From UMGS1883 sp045636425 (GTDB lineage Bacteria > Bacillota > Clostridia > UMGS1883), in contig JAZTXM010000002.1 of NCBI GenBank assembly GCA_045636425.1, forward strand, positions 124,001 through 188,000: a DNA stretch of 64,000 nucleotides, written 5' to 3'. The notes beneath the pieces were generated by a model. That model was not told the origin of the DNA. It made no database searches and worked only from the letters and a program-made list of their open reading frames with translations. Below are positions 26,816-34,601 of the stretch, one piece after another. Within the stretch, counting starts at the first letter, position 1. Every line of letters starts with the position of its first letter. Both the position numbers and the translations under genes were made by a program.

Positions 26816-27103
26816 TTACCTAAGTTCAAATTCACCAAGCGTGGTAGAAAGCACATAATCGGGTTTAAGTTCGCGCAAGCGCGCCATATGAGGCTGCTCA
26901 ATATGAATTTCCTGATGCTTTTTGCTCTCCCATGCTTCTATAAGAAGAATTTCATCAGAGTCTTTTTCCGAGAAATAGTAATCATAACGGATACATCCGT
27001 CCTCTTTTCTTACGGCATCAACAATGCCCTCTTTTTTCAAGGTTTCAATATATTCCTCTCTTTTTCCGGGAACACATTTAAAAACAACATAGATTGTATA
27101 CAT
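26816..27103 (-). CDS. ABM-family putative quinol monooxygenase
   Basis: A 95-residue antibiotic-biosynthesis-monooxygenase-type protein (ferredoxin-like fold): MYTIYVVFKCVPGK, EDGCIRYDYYFSEKD, and ILLIEAWESKKHQEIHIEQP. YgiN-like members act on quinols, but many are uncharacterised. ATG 27103 is preferred because gggagaag lies upstream. The frame itself extends to 27136 without a better site. It lies 19 bases after the phosphatase gene. Confidence 0.85.
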   Translation of the reverse strand: MYTIYVVFKCVPGKREEYIETLKKEGIVDAVRKEDGCIRYDYYFSEKDSDEILLIEAWESKKHQEIHIEQPHMARLRELKPDYVLSTTLGEFELR

Positions 27104-27122
27104 ATTTATCTTCTCCCTTTCT

Positions 27123-27764
27123 TTATACATTTTCACCTAAAGCCGTCCGAAGCTCTTTCAAATGGCTATCCTCGCTGTAAAGTGCCACATTCCACTTTTT
27201 GTTCTCATATTCAAGCACGGTTACCGAGGCATTTGTTGCCCAAGGAAGGTCTCTCATTTTCGCAAGCGAGCCGTGAAGAATAAGGCTCACCGCCACACTT
27301 ATGGGGGTGGCATGGGTTGTGATTGCAACGGTTTTACCGTCGTTTCCCTCAGCAATTTCAGTAAGAATCCCCATAATTCTTTCCCCAACTTCCTTCATTG
27401 ACTCCCCCTCAACTCCGGGAAATTCGCCAATATTCTTAACCCATATATCATATTCTTTGGGATTAGCACTCTGTAAGCTGTCGAATTTTATGCCCTCCCA
27501 TTTTCCTCCGTCAATTTCACGAAGCCTTTTTTCGGGAATGATTTCCATATCAAGAAGCTTTGCAAGGCTTTCCCCTGTTCTGTACGCTCTTTTAAGATCA
27601 CTGGAATAAATTTTATCCACGCTGTAGTTTTCAGAAACATATTTGGCAGTAAGCTCTGCCTGCATTACGCCTCTTTCCTCCAAATCCGGGTTAATTTGCC
27701 CTGCAAACACATTCATTCTGTTTGCCTCGCTTTCCCCGTGCCTTATTAAAATTAATGTAGTCAT
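27123..27764 (-). CDS. Histidine phosphatase family protein
   Basis: The 213-residue protein has the RHG catalytic motif LIRHGESEAN at the N-terminus, the second helix ERGVMQAELTAKYV, the SDLKRAYRTGE arginine segment, the RLREIDGGKWEG glutamate segment, and the second histidine in VAITTHATPIS. These are the residues of phosphoglycerate-mutase-type phosphatases. The substrate is unknown. The start has gaggtgaa upstream. It is the first gene of the four-gene run. Confidence 0.9.
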   Translation of the reverse strand: MTTLILIRHGESEANRMNVFAGQINPDLEERGVMQAELTAKYVSENYSVDKIYSSDLKRAYRTGESLAKLLDMEIIPEKRLREIDGGKWEGIKFDSLQSANPKEYDIWVKNIGEFPGVEGESMKEVGERIMGILTEIAEGNDGKTVAITTHATPISVAVSLILHGSLAKMRDLPWATNASVTVLEYENKKWNVALYSEDSHLKELRTALGENV

Positions 27765-27792
27765 ATCAGTTCACCTCGTTAATTCGATATTA

Positions 27793-27821
27793 ATTATACA
27801 TCTTATTCAAAAAAATGACAA
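27793..27821 (-). promoter_or_regulatory. Promoter of the histidine-phosphatase operon
   Basis: On the minus strand TTGTCA (27816-27821), 17 bases, TATAAT (27793-27798). The -35 box is part of the terminator stem at 27809-27851. Confidence 0.65.
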
Positions 27822-27851
27822 CCTCTGCAACGCAGAAATTGTCATTTTTTT
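27809..27851. terminator. Terminator between the 42-residue ORF and the phosphatase operon
   Basis: A perfect 13-bp stem pairs 27809-27821 with 27839-27851. The loop holds a nested tctgc/gcaga hairpin. A and T runs on both sides. Confidence 0.8.
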
Positions 27852-27852
27852 A

Positions 27853-27981
27853 TTATTTGGAATTTTCTCCGCCGGGTCCGTCTCTGCGGTCCTTTTCATC
27901 AGTGGGTCTTGCTATGCCCGTTGAAACCCAACGATTATCGGTTGCTGTTTTATCTTTTTCCTTTTTTTCATTATCAGTCAT
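27853..27981 (-). CDS. Small hypothetical protein (42 residues)
   Basis: ATG at 27981 follows gaggtgaacgat, a strong ribosome site, and the frame ends at TAA (27853-27855) just before a terminator. The product is very charged: MTDNEKKEKDKTATDNRW at the N-terminus and RDGPGGENSK at the end, with RWVSTGIARP in the middle. No hydrophobic segment or family was recognised. Placement between a ribosome site and a terminator is the main evidence that it is real. Confidence 0.55.
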   Translation of the reverse strand: MTDNEKKEKDKTATDNRWVSTGIARPTDEKDRRDGPGGENSK

Positions 27982-28037
27982 ATCGTTCACCTCTGTGATA
28001 GTATGACACATTCAGGAAAAATTATTATCCCTTTATA

Positions 28038-28919
28038 TTAAATATCCACGCCAAGGAATTTTTTTGCAAGGATTCCCACAAAGAATGAAAGTACGGCAAC
28101 GCCTATGCTGATAAGTGCCATTTCAAGAAACCCTCTGCGGAATTTTTCGTCCTTTGCCACGCTTATGTAATAGGTGAATCCCGCTATAATCAGAATCACC
28201 ACTGCAAGCATACAAATGAGTGCAGGTAAAAATTGATTTGTGGGGAAAAGCAAATAGGGAAGCACCAAAAAGGCAACCGTAAGCAGGTATGCTATACCCG
28301 TATATGTACAGGATTTAAAAGCATCTGTTCTGCCCTCACTTCGTGCCGACAAAAATTCACTTGCAGCCATGGAAAACGTGGCAGATATACCAACTATAAG
28401 CCCCGAAAGTGCAATGAGGCTTGTATTCTGCATGGCAAACGTAAATCCTGCAAGAGAGCCTGTAAGCTCAACCAAGGCGTCATTCATACCCAGCACCATG
28501 CTTCCCACATACTGTAGCCTTTCCTCGTCAAGCATGGAAAGAAGTGCTTTTTCGTGCTCCTCCTCCTGGCTTTTTATTCTTACGCTTTCCTCAACCTCGT
28601 CCCGGAGAACTTCATACTCCGCCTGAGCGTTTTCCTCTCCACGCTCCATAAGCTTCACCGCAAAGGTGAAACCTAAAAGCCGTGCTATGAGGCTGTATTT
28701 AAATACTTTGAATTTTTGAGGCTTCATTTCGATCCCCGTATAGCTTTTCCATATTTCGTAATGTGCTTTTTCCTCTGCTGCCAGTCGGTTAAGAGTTTTC
28801 TTATTTTCTTCACCCTTGGCAAAGCGTGCAATTTTTGCATAAATCACGCTTTCGGTAAGCTCGCTTTGCTGCATTTTTTTAATAATTTCAATAGCCTTTT
28901 TAGAAATCTGTTTTATCAT
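28038..28919 (-). CDS. VIT1/CCC1-family transporter with ferritin-like N-terminal domain
   Basis: 293 residues. Residues 1-120 form a helical rubrerythrin/ferritin-like domain with potential metal ligands (LTESVIYAKIA, AAEEKAHYEIW, EEEHEKALL). Residues about 135-290 are a VIT1/CCC1 transporter with about five helices (GSMVLGMNDALVELTGSLAG, ATFSMAASEFLSARSE). The combination resembles membrane-bound ferritin MbfA, which exports iron, and CCC1 relatives move iron or manganese. The gene has its own promoter and stands alone. Confidence 0.9.
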   Translation of the reverse strand: MIKQISKKAIEIIKKMQQSELTESVIYAKIARFAKGEENKKTLNRLAAEEKAHYEIWKSYTGIEMKPQKFKVFKYSLIARLLGFTFAVKLMERGEENAQAEYEVLRDEVEESVRIKSQEEEHEKALLSMLDEERLQYVGSMVLGMNDALVELTGSLAGFTFAMQNTSLIALSGLIVGISATFSMAASEFLSARSEGRTDAFKSCTYTGIAYLLTVAFLVLPYLLFPTNQFLPALICMLAVVILIIAGFTYYISVAKDEKFRRGFLEMALISIGVAVLSFFVGILAKKFLGVDI

Positions 28920-28943
28920 TTGTATTTCACATCCTTTGGTTTT

Positions 28944-28972
28944 ATTATAACCATAAAAAGGAAAAAAGACAA
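28944..28972 (-). promoter_or_regulatory. Promoter of the ferritin-like/VIT gene
   Basis: On the minus strand TTGTCT (28967-28972), 17 bases, TATAAT (28944-28949). The -35 box lies inside the left arm of the terminator at 28962-29005. Confidence 0.65.
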
Positions 28973-29005
28973 TACAGTTTTTACAAAAACTGTATTGTCT
29001 TTTTT
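28962..29005 (-). terminator. Terminator of the Ldh-family gene
   Basis: A perfect 21-bp inverted repeat pairs 28962-28982 with 28985-29005 around a minimal 2-base centre, with A and T runs at the ends. Confidence 0.85.
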
Positions 29006-29015
29006 ATATTCTCTG

Positions 29016-30146
29016 TTACATGTCATATGAGCTTTGACGAAGGGTCAGCTTTTCTGCTTCCTCGCCAAGATACTCTTTAACATCCATATTAAGATAATTA
29101 CACAAATCAACCATTTCGGCAACGGTATTAATATTGACATCTATGCCGTTTTCAAGTCTGTCCTCATATGCAATAACTTCTTTTTCTCCATGGGTGTAGA
29201 TTCTTTCCGCCCCCTCTGCCTTAGGAGCCTCACGAAGCTCACGAAGAAGGGTTGAAAGATGCTCACGAATTGCATCTGCATCACCGAACACCGCAGGGTT
29301 AATTGCAATAAAGCCGTGACAGGTGCCGCCTTTACCTCCGATATGGGTGTGGTTTGAGGTAAGTCCCATTGATAAAATGGAGGTGAAAATCTCACAAAAC
29401 ATTCCGTAGCCATAACCCTTATGACCGCCACTCTGCTCGATTTCGCCGCCAAGGGGCATAATTCCGCCGCCTGCTTTTGCAACGATGTTTTTAAGAACAT
29501 CGCTTGCATCGGAGGAACCCTTACCGTTTTTATCAAGTGCCCAGCCCTCAGGGAGTGGCTTTTGAAGCTTGTTATATATTTCAAGCTTTCCGCGTGTAAC
29601 AACCGTTGTTGACGCATCAAAGAAGAAATCATACGGCTCTGCCGGCATTGCAATGGCAATGGGGTTACTTCCCAGCATTGCTTTTCTGCTGAATGTAGGA
29701 ACCATAATAGCTTCGGAATTTGTCATAGACATACCGATAAGCCCTTCCTTGCACGCCATTTTTGCATAGTAGCCCGCAATTCCGTAATGATTTGAATTAC
29801 GCACGGTAACTACCGCCATACCTGTTGTCTTTGCTTTTTCGATAGCAATTTCCATCGCCTTATGTCCCAAAAGCTGTCCCATGCCGTCGTTACCTTCAAT
29901 AACTGCCGATACAGGGGTTTCAAAAACGATTTCAGGCTTTGCATCCACCTTGATAAGTCCTTTTTCAATGCCTTTGTGGTAACGGACAAGCCTCTGCATA
30001 CCATGCGACTCTATTCCGTAAAGATCGCTTGTCAAAAGCACATCAACGATGATTTCGCTCTCCTTTTCATTAAATCCGAACTTTAAAAACGCATCCGTAC
30101 AGAATTTTTTGAGTTGCTGATAAGAATAATTAATACTGTTTCCCAT
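29016..30146 (-). CDS. Ldh-family (malate/lactate dehydrogenase-type) oxidoreductase
   Basis: A 376-residue NAD(P)-dependent 2-hydroxyacid dehydrogenase of the LDH2/MDH family, unrelated in fold to classical lactate dehydrogenase. Visible landmarks: SDLYGIESHGMQRLVRYH near residue 50, VRNSNHYGIAGYYA near 115, GMSMTNSEAIMVPTF, GSNPIAIAMPA, the loop SGGHKGYGYGMF near residue 245, and the HIGGKGGTCHGF segment. Family members oxidise lactate, malate, ureidoglycolate or sulfolactate, and the substrate here is not determined. It has its own promoter and terminator. Confidence 0.9.
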   Translation of the reverse strand: MGNSINYSYQQLKKFCTDAFLKFGFNEKESEIIVDVLLTSDLYGIESHGMQRLVRYHKGIEKGLIKVDAKPEIVFETPVSAVIEGNDGMGQLLGHKAMEIAIEKAKTTGMAVVTVRNSNHYGIAGYYAKMACKEGLIGMSMTNSEAIMVPTFSRKAMLGSNPIAIAMPAEPYDFFFDASTTVVTRGKLEIYNKLQKPLPEGWALDKNGKGSSDASDVLKNIVAKAGGGIMPLGGEIEQSGGHKGYGYGMFCEIFTSILSMGLTSNHTHIGGKGGTCHGFIAINPAVFGDADAIREHLSTLLRELREAPKAEGAERIYTHGEKEVIAYEDRLENGIDVNINTVAEMVDLCNYLNMDVKEYLGEEAEKLTLRQSSYDM

Positions 30147-30194
30147 TTCTTTTTCCTCCGATTGCTATGTTATATTGAGTTTCCTGTTAATTCC

Positions 30195-30222
30195 ATTATA
30201 ACATTATCAGCAAAAAAAGCAA
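30195..30222 (-). promoter_or_regulatory. Promoter of the Ldh-family gene
   Basis: On the minus strand TTGCTT (30217-30222), 16 bases, TATAAT (30195-30200), about 50 bases before the start codon. Confidence 0.55.
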
Positions 30223-30303
30223 TCCTTTCAAAAAAAAAGAATTGCCCGATTTATTAAAAAAGTTTATTTTTTACAAAATGTGCGTTTTCACCAACTGAAT
30301 ATG

Positions 30304-30332
30304 TTGACTTTTCCCTGAAATTAGAGTATAGT
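30304..30332 (+). promoter_or_regulatory. Promoter of the uracil permease-upp unit
   Basis: TTGACT (30304-30309), 17 bases, TATAGT (30327-30332). The leader of about 70 bases holds only a weak tggaaa/tttcca pairing, with no clear terminator or PyrR-like site. Confidence 0.75.
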
Positions 30333-30410
30333 TAAATTTGGGTGGAAATGTCGCTTTTTGCAATTTTTCCATTACGAAAAAATATAATAACTTAAGGGGG
30401 AAATTCACAA

Positions 30411-31808
30411 ATGAAATTAGTTTACAATGTAAACGACAAACCCAAATTTACACAACTCATTATCTTTGCCATTCAACAGCTTCTGGCAATTATGACCGCA
30501 ACACTTGTTGTGCCAGTTATCATCAGCACGGACAAAGGGCTGATTGAACTCGGCAAAAATCCTTCCATGAGCTCAGCAGCAGCTCTTTTCGGTGCAGGTG
30601 TAGGTACTTTGGTATATCTTCTCTTCACCAAAAAGAAAAGCCCTGTTTTCCTCGGCTCATCCTTTGCATTTATAGGTTCAATGCTTGCCGCATTTGCCGG
30701 TGCTGTATCTATGCAAGCAGGTTTTCTCGGTCTTGTTATCGGTGCGTTTTTTGCAGGTCTTGTATATGTGGTTATTGCCATAATTGTTAAATTTGCAGGT
30801 GTTAACTGGATTTCAAAGCTTATGCCTGCTGTTGTAATCGGTCCCACTGTTGCAATTATTGGTCTCTCTCTTGCAGGAAACGCAGTAGGAGATATTTCAA
30901 AAGGTAGCATTGCTGATGCCGCGGGTATTCCGGTTGCATCACCCATTGCGACAGTTTTCTGTGGACTGGTTACACTTATTATCACGATTATTTGTTCCAC
31001 CTATGGCAAGAAATTTATTAAGCTGATTCCTTTTATTTTTGGTATTTTAGGTGGCTATTCCGTGGCACTCGTTCTTACTCTTATCGGAAATGCTGCAAAT
31101 ATCAATGCAATAAGAATCCTCAATCTTCAGCCTTTCTGTGACCTTGTGTCAAACGGCGTTAGTCTCAGCACATTTTTCTCGGTTCCCGACTTTACATTCC
31201 TTAATGCATACAAGGGCTTCGGAGACATCACTGCTTCCTATATAGGTACTGTTGCAGTAGCATATATCCCCGTTGCATTTGTTGTTTTTGCAGAGCATCT
31301 TGCAGACCACAAAAATATCTCTTCAATCATAGAAACAGATCTTCTTGAAGTTCCCGGCCTTCACAGAACACTTCTCGGCGACGGTATCGGCTCTATGGTG
31401 GGTGCACTTTTCGGTGGCTGCCCCAACACTACTTATGGCGAATCTGTAGGCTGTGTGGCTATAACAAAGAACGCTTCTGTTGTGACAATTATGTCAGCTG
31501 CAATCCTTGCAATCCTAATATCTTTCGTCTCTCCCTTCATCGCTTTTGTTAATTCAATTCCTTCTTGTGTAATGGGAGGTGTGTGTATGGCACTTTACGG
31601 TTTCATCGCTGTATCAGGTCTTAAAATGATTCAAACTGTAAACCTTAATGCGAACAAGAATCTTTTCGTTGTTTCTACAATCCTCATCGCAGGTATCGGT
31701 GGTCTTACACTCACATTTGGCAAAGTAACTCTCACTTCCGTTGCATGTGCACTTATCCTTGGAATTATCGTAAATCTCCTTGTATCAAAAGCTAAGGATG
31801 AGGAATAA
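30411..31808 (+). CDS. uraA: Uracil/xanthine permease (NCS2 family)
   Basis: A 465-residue membrane protein with about 14 hydrophobic segments of the nucleobase-cation symporter-2 family. The N-terminal QLIIFAIQQLLAIMTATLVV, the FVVFAEHLADHKNIS stretch with the key glutamate of TM8, and GALFGGCPNTTYGESVGC in TM10 are family hallmarks. Position directly upstream of upp indicates uracil uptake followed by conversion to UMP. ggggg precedes the ATG, and upp follows after 18 bases. Confidence 0.9.
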   Translation: MKLVYNVNDKPKFTQLIIFAIQQLLAIMTATLVVPVIISTDKGLIELGKNPSMSSAAALFGAGVGTLVYLLFTKKKSPVFLGSSFAFIGSMLAAFAGAVSMQAGFLGLVIGAFFAGLVYVVIAIIVKFAGVNWISKLMPAVVIGPTVAIIGLSLAGNAVGDISKGSIADAAGIPVASPIATVFCGLVTLIITIICSTYGKKFIKLIPFIFGILGGYSVALVLTLIGNAANINAIRILNLQPFCDLVSNGVSLSTFFSVPDFTFLNAYKGFGDITASYIGTVAVAYIPVAFVVFAEHLADHKNISSIIETDLLEVPGLHRTLLGDGIGSMVGALFGGCPNTTYGESVGCVAITKNASVVTIMSAAILAILISFVSPFIAFVNSIPSCVMGGVCMALYGFIAVSGLKMIQTVNLNANKNLFVVSTILIAGIGGLTLTFGKVTLTSVACALILGIIVNLLVSKAKDEE

Positions 31809-31826
31809 TAACATCGGAGGACAGCT

Positions 31827-32456
31827 ATGAAAAACGTCACAATTTTTGATCATCCGCTGATTCAGCACAAAACCACATTACTTAGAAAAACCTCTACTAC
31901 CAACAAGGAATTCCGTGAGCTTGTGGAAGAAATCACTATGCTGATGTGCTATGAATCGCTCCGTGATTTACCGCTTGAAGATGTGGAAATTGAAACTCCC
32001 ATTACAAAAACCACTCAAAAAATGATTAAAGGCAAGAAGCTGGCTGTAGTACCCATTCTCCGTGCGGGGCTGGGTATGGTGAACGGACTTCTGAAGCTTG
32101 TTCCTTCCGCAAAGGTTGGACATATCGGAATGTACCGTGATGAGGAAACTATGATTCCCCATCCCTATTACTGCAAGCTTCCCAAGGATATTGAAAACAG
32201 ACTTATAGTAGTGGTGGATCCCATGCTGGCAACAGGCGGAAGTGCCATTGATGCAATCAGCCAGATAAAGTCAGTAGGCGGATCAAATATTAAGTTCCTG
32301 TGCCTTATTGCCGCTCCCGAAGGAATTGAAGCACTGACTGCAGCACATCCCGACGTACAGATTTACTGTGCAAATGTGGATGAAAAGCTTAACGAAAAGT
32401 GCTATATCGTTCCCGGTCTGGGCGATGCAGGAGACAGAATCTTCGGAACTAAATAA
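31827..32456 (+). CDS. upp: Uracil phosphoribosyltransferase
   Basis: Makes UMP from uracil and PRPP. The 209-residue protein has the family N-terminus (DHPLIQHKTTLLRK), the flexible-loop residues (VPILRAGLGMVNGLL), the PRPP-binding motif VVDPMLATGGSAIDAI and the uracil-binding YIVPGLGDAGDRIFG end. Length is normal. It follows the permease and ends at a 27-bp hairpin, so the pair forms a short uracil-salvage operon. Confidence 0.98.
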   Translation: MKNVTIFDHPLIQHKTTLLRKTSTTNKEFRELVEEITMLMCYESLRDLPLEDVEIETPITKTTQKMIKGKKLAVVPILRAGLGMVNGLLKLVPSAKVGHIGMYRDEETMIPHPYYCKLPKDIENRLIVVVDPMLATGGSAIDAISQIKSVGGSNIKFLCLIAAPEGIEALTAAHPDVQIYCANVDEKLNEKCYIVPGLGDAGDRIFGTK

Positions 32457-32460
32457 AAAC

Positions 32461-32517
32461 TATATTAAAAAAGCAAAACAGGTGTGACGGTCACACCTGT
32501 TTTGCTTTTTTAATATA
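32461..32517 (+). terminator. Terminator after upp
   Basis: A perfect 27-bp stem pairs 32461-32487 with 32491-32517 around a 3-base loop, with A6 and T6 tracts in the arms. Confidence 0.9.
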
Positions 32518-32537
32518 ATAAATAGTGGAGGTGTTAT

Positions 32538-33341
32538 ATGGATAACTATGTCTTTATGGCACTGCTTGCAACCCTCGGCACATGGTTTGTAACTGCACTG
32601 GGGGCGGCGACGGTTGCCTTTTTCAAATCTCCTAATCCTAAAATTTTAAATCTGATGCTGGGATTTGCATCAGGGGTTATGATAGCGGCAAGCTTCTGGT
32701 CACTTCTTCAGCCTGCCATAGAACGGGCGGAGGCTATTTCTGCCTTGCCTTCCTATTTTGTTGCAACAACAGGCTTTTTGCTGGGAGCCATTTTCATGTG
32801 GCTTTCCGACAAAGCCGTTTCTTTCGCAAGAAAAAAAGCCGATAATGCTCAGGGAGAAACAAGTGAGAAGCTTAATCGCATTATCATGCTTATTCTTTCA
32901 ATTACATTACACAATATCCCCGAAGGGCTGGCAGTGGGGGTTGCCTTTGGTGCATTGGGAAGCGGAAACTTCAGTACAGAGGCACTTATGGGCGCAATCA
33001 CAATTGCAGTCGGTATAGGACTGCAAAATTTTCCCGAAGGGGCGGCGGTTTCTCTGCCACTTCGGAGAGAGGGCTATTCAAGAAAGAAGTGCTTTCTATG
33101 CGGTCAGGCATCGGGAATGGTGGAGCCATTTGCAGGGGTTTTGGGTGCCTGCCTGGTGGTATACATGGAAAAAATTTTACCCTATGCTCTTTCATTTGCC
33201 GCAGGCGCCATGATTTTAGTTGCTGTGCATGAGCTTATCCCTGAATGTCAGCGAGAAAGAAAATGCCACCCCTATTTTTCCACAATGGGAATTATATCGG
33301 GCTTTGCGGTGATGATGCTCCTTGATGTGATGCTGGGTTAA
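32538..33341 (+). CDS. ZIP-family divalent metal transporter
   Basis: A 267-residue membrane protein with about eight helices of the GufA-like ZIP group. The metal-binding helices show HNIPEGLAVGVAFG and NFPEGAAVSLPLRREG, and the last part has VAVHELIPECQRE. ZIP proteins import zinc, iron or manganese, most likely zinc here. The ATG has ggaggt upstream. No convincing -35 box was found between the upp terminator and the gene, so it may depend on readthrough. Confidence 0.9.
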   Translation: MDNYVFMALLATLGTWFVTALGAATVAFFKSPNPKILNLMLGFASGVMIAASFWSLLQPAIERAEAISALPSYFVATTGFLLGAIFMWLSDKAVSFARKKADNAQGETSEKLNRIIMLILSITLHNIPEGLAVGVAFGALGSGNFSTEALMGAITIAVGIGLQNFPEGAAVSLPLRREGYSRKKCFLCGQASGMVEPFAGVLGACLVVYMEKILPYALSFAAGAMILVAVHELIPECQRERKCHPYFSTMGIISGFAVMMLLDVMLG

Positions 33342-33390
33342 AATTAAGGCGTAAAAAAGCTGAGCTTTTTTACGCCTTAATTTTAACCCA
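33334..33390. terminator. Shared bidirectional terminator overlapping both converging stop codons
   Basis: A perfect 27-bp stem pairs 33334-33360 with 33364-33390 around tga. It includes the last codons and stop of the ZIP gene and of the pseudouridine synthase gene. Confidence 0.9.
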
Positions 33391-34230
33391 TGTATTGGGA
33401 ACAGGAGCTTCGATAATTATATCTTCACCCGTAAGCGGATGGGGAAAGCTTATTTTTCTGCAATGAAGGCACATAAATTCTTCGTTTGAATTTCCGTACA
33501 GGCTATCACCATATATGGGACAGCCCATATGGTTCATATGCACTCTTAGCTGATGTGTTCTGCCTGTAATGGGAATAAGTCTTACCAAAGAATATTTTCC
33601 GTCCGTATTTAAAACCTCGTATTTTGTATTGGCTTCTTTTCCGGAAGATGAAACAATTCGCCGCATGGAGTTTTCTTCTTTCTTTATGGGCACATTTATC
33701 TCGCCCACGGACGCACTGAGAGACCCCTTTACAACCGCAATATATTCCTTTTGAATTTCCTTTCGCTTCATCAAATCCGTCAGAAGTGCCGCTGCATGCG
33801 AGTTTTTTGCCGCAAGCAGCACACCTGTGGTATCTTTGTCAAGACGGGTTATTATGTGCCCCGCATAGCCCATGTAATATTTCAGTGCATTTGCCAAAGT
33901 ATCATTCTGATGCAGGCGTGAGGGATGCGACGGCATGGCGAAGGGCTTATTTACCGCGATTATATCATCGTCCTCATATAGAATATCCAGGGGCAAGCAT
34001 ACCCTTTCAACACTTTCCCCTGCTGTCTGAGGCAGAGCTATCACAAGTGTTTGCCCTGTTTTTACAGCTTGTATTACTTTTGCCTGTTCCCCCTCCAACT
34101 TAATACCACCGGGGATTCTTTTCAATTTAGAAATAAGTGAACGGGAAAATTGCAGGTGCTTTTCCAAAATGTACTCTATTTTCTTTTCATTGAGCTTTTC
34201 ATCTATTTTTAATTCTATTTTTTTCACCAT
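33370..34230 (-). CDS. RluA-family pseudouridine synthase
   Basis: Modifies uridine to pseudouridine in rRNA or tRNA. About 286 residues: an S4-like N-terminal region (LQFSRSLISKLKRIPGGIKL), then the catalytic motif ITRLDKDTTGVLLAAK (the Asp is the nucleophile), and the RLIPITGRTHQLRVHMNHMG segment. The target site is unknown. The start is uncertain: ATG 34230 is preferred over the GTG at 34245, and neither has a strong ribosome site. A promoter lies about 70 bases upstream. Confidence 0.92.
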   Translation of the reverse strand: MVKKIELKIDEKLNEKKIEYILEKHLQFSRSLISKLKRIPGGIKLEGEQAKVIQAVKTGQTLVIALPQTAGESVERVCLPLDILYEDDDIIAVNKPFAMPSHPSRLHQNDTLANALKYYMGYAGHIITRLDKDTTGVLLAAKNSHAAALLTDLMKRKEIQKEYIAVVKGSLSASVGEINVPIKKEENSMRRIVSSSGKEANTKYEVLNTDGKYSLVRLIPITGRTHQLRVHMNHMGCPIYGDSLYGNSNEEFMCLHCRKISFPHPLTGEDIIIEAPVPNTWVKIKA

Positions 34231-34298
34231 AAAATTTTTAACCACTTACCGCAAAATTCGGGAGGACTCAAAATCTGTACGCCTTCCTTCCATTTTGT

Positions 34299-34327
34299 AT
34301 AATAACACATATTTCCTCTTAATTCAA
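34299..34327 (-). promoter_or_regulatory. Promoter of the pseudouridine synthase gene
   Basis: On the minus strand TTGAAT (34322-34327), 17 bases, TATTAT (34299-34304). Confidence 0.6.
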
Positions 34328-34332
34328 CCAAT

Positions 34333-34348
34333 AATTTCAGCTGAAATT
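34333..34348. promoter_or_regulatory. 16-bp perfect palindrome, possible operator
   Basis: AATTTCAGCTGAAATT is an exact palindrome five bases upstream of the -35 box of the pseudouridine synthase promoter. It could bind a dimeric regulator. A single copy was noticed. Confidence 0.35.
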
Positions 34349-34424
34349 TATTAGAAAACCTGTTTTTTGTATAAGTTGCACAAAAAATATTTTAAAAAAA
34401 TGTTTATTTCTTATATTTTGCTCA

Positions 34425-34453
34425 TTGCACTTTTTAACTTTTTGAATTATTAT
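34425..34453 (+). promoter_or_regulatory. Sigma-A type promoter of a short terminated transcript
   Basis: TTGCAC (34425-34430), 17 bases, TATTAT (34448-34453), about 80 bases upstream of an intrinsic terminator. Confidence 0.55.
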
Positions 34454-34459
34454 ATAGGT

Positions 34460-34540
34460 GTACCGAAAAGGTACTTAAACTTTTTTCATTTTCCCTCCTT
34501 TTAGTGGCAGACGATTCTCCTTGTCTGTCATATTTTTTTT
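34460..34540 (+). ncRNA. Short terminated leader or small RNA upstream of the SPOCS/LysM gene
   Basis: Begins near the predicted start of the promoter at 34425-34453. It contains a small hairpin gtacc/ggtac (34460-34474) and ends at tggcagac (34505-34512) paired with gtctgtca (34523-34530), followed by a run of T. The downstream gene would need readthrough or its own promoter. The class is not recognised. Confidence 0.4.
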
Positions 34541-34552
34541 GCCTTTTTTATC

Positions 34553-34579
34553 ATAATGGATATGCCTTTTTCATATATT
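34553..34579 (+). promoter_or_regulatory. Possible sigma-E-like sporulation promoter
   Basis: ATA at 34553-34555, 16 bases, and CATATATT at 34572-34579 resemble the mother-cell sigma-E consensus (ATA, then CATACA-T). It sits just before the ribosome site of a spore-coat-type gene. This is suggestive only. Confidence 0.35.
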
Positions 34580-34601
34580 CGTGTTGTAAGGAGGCAAAGC
34601 T

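Noticed and set aside
30333..30410. Riboswitch or PyrR attenuator before the uracil permease
   Set aside because: The leader is too short, has no terminator and only a weak 6-bp pairing.
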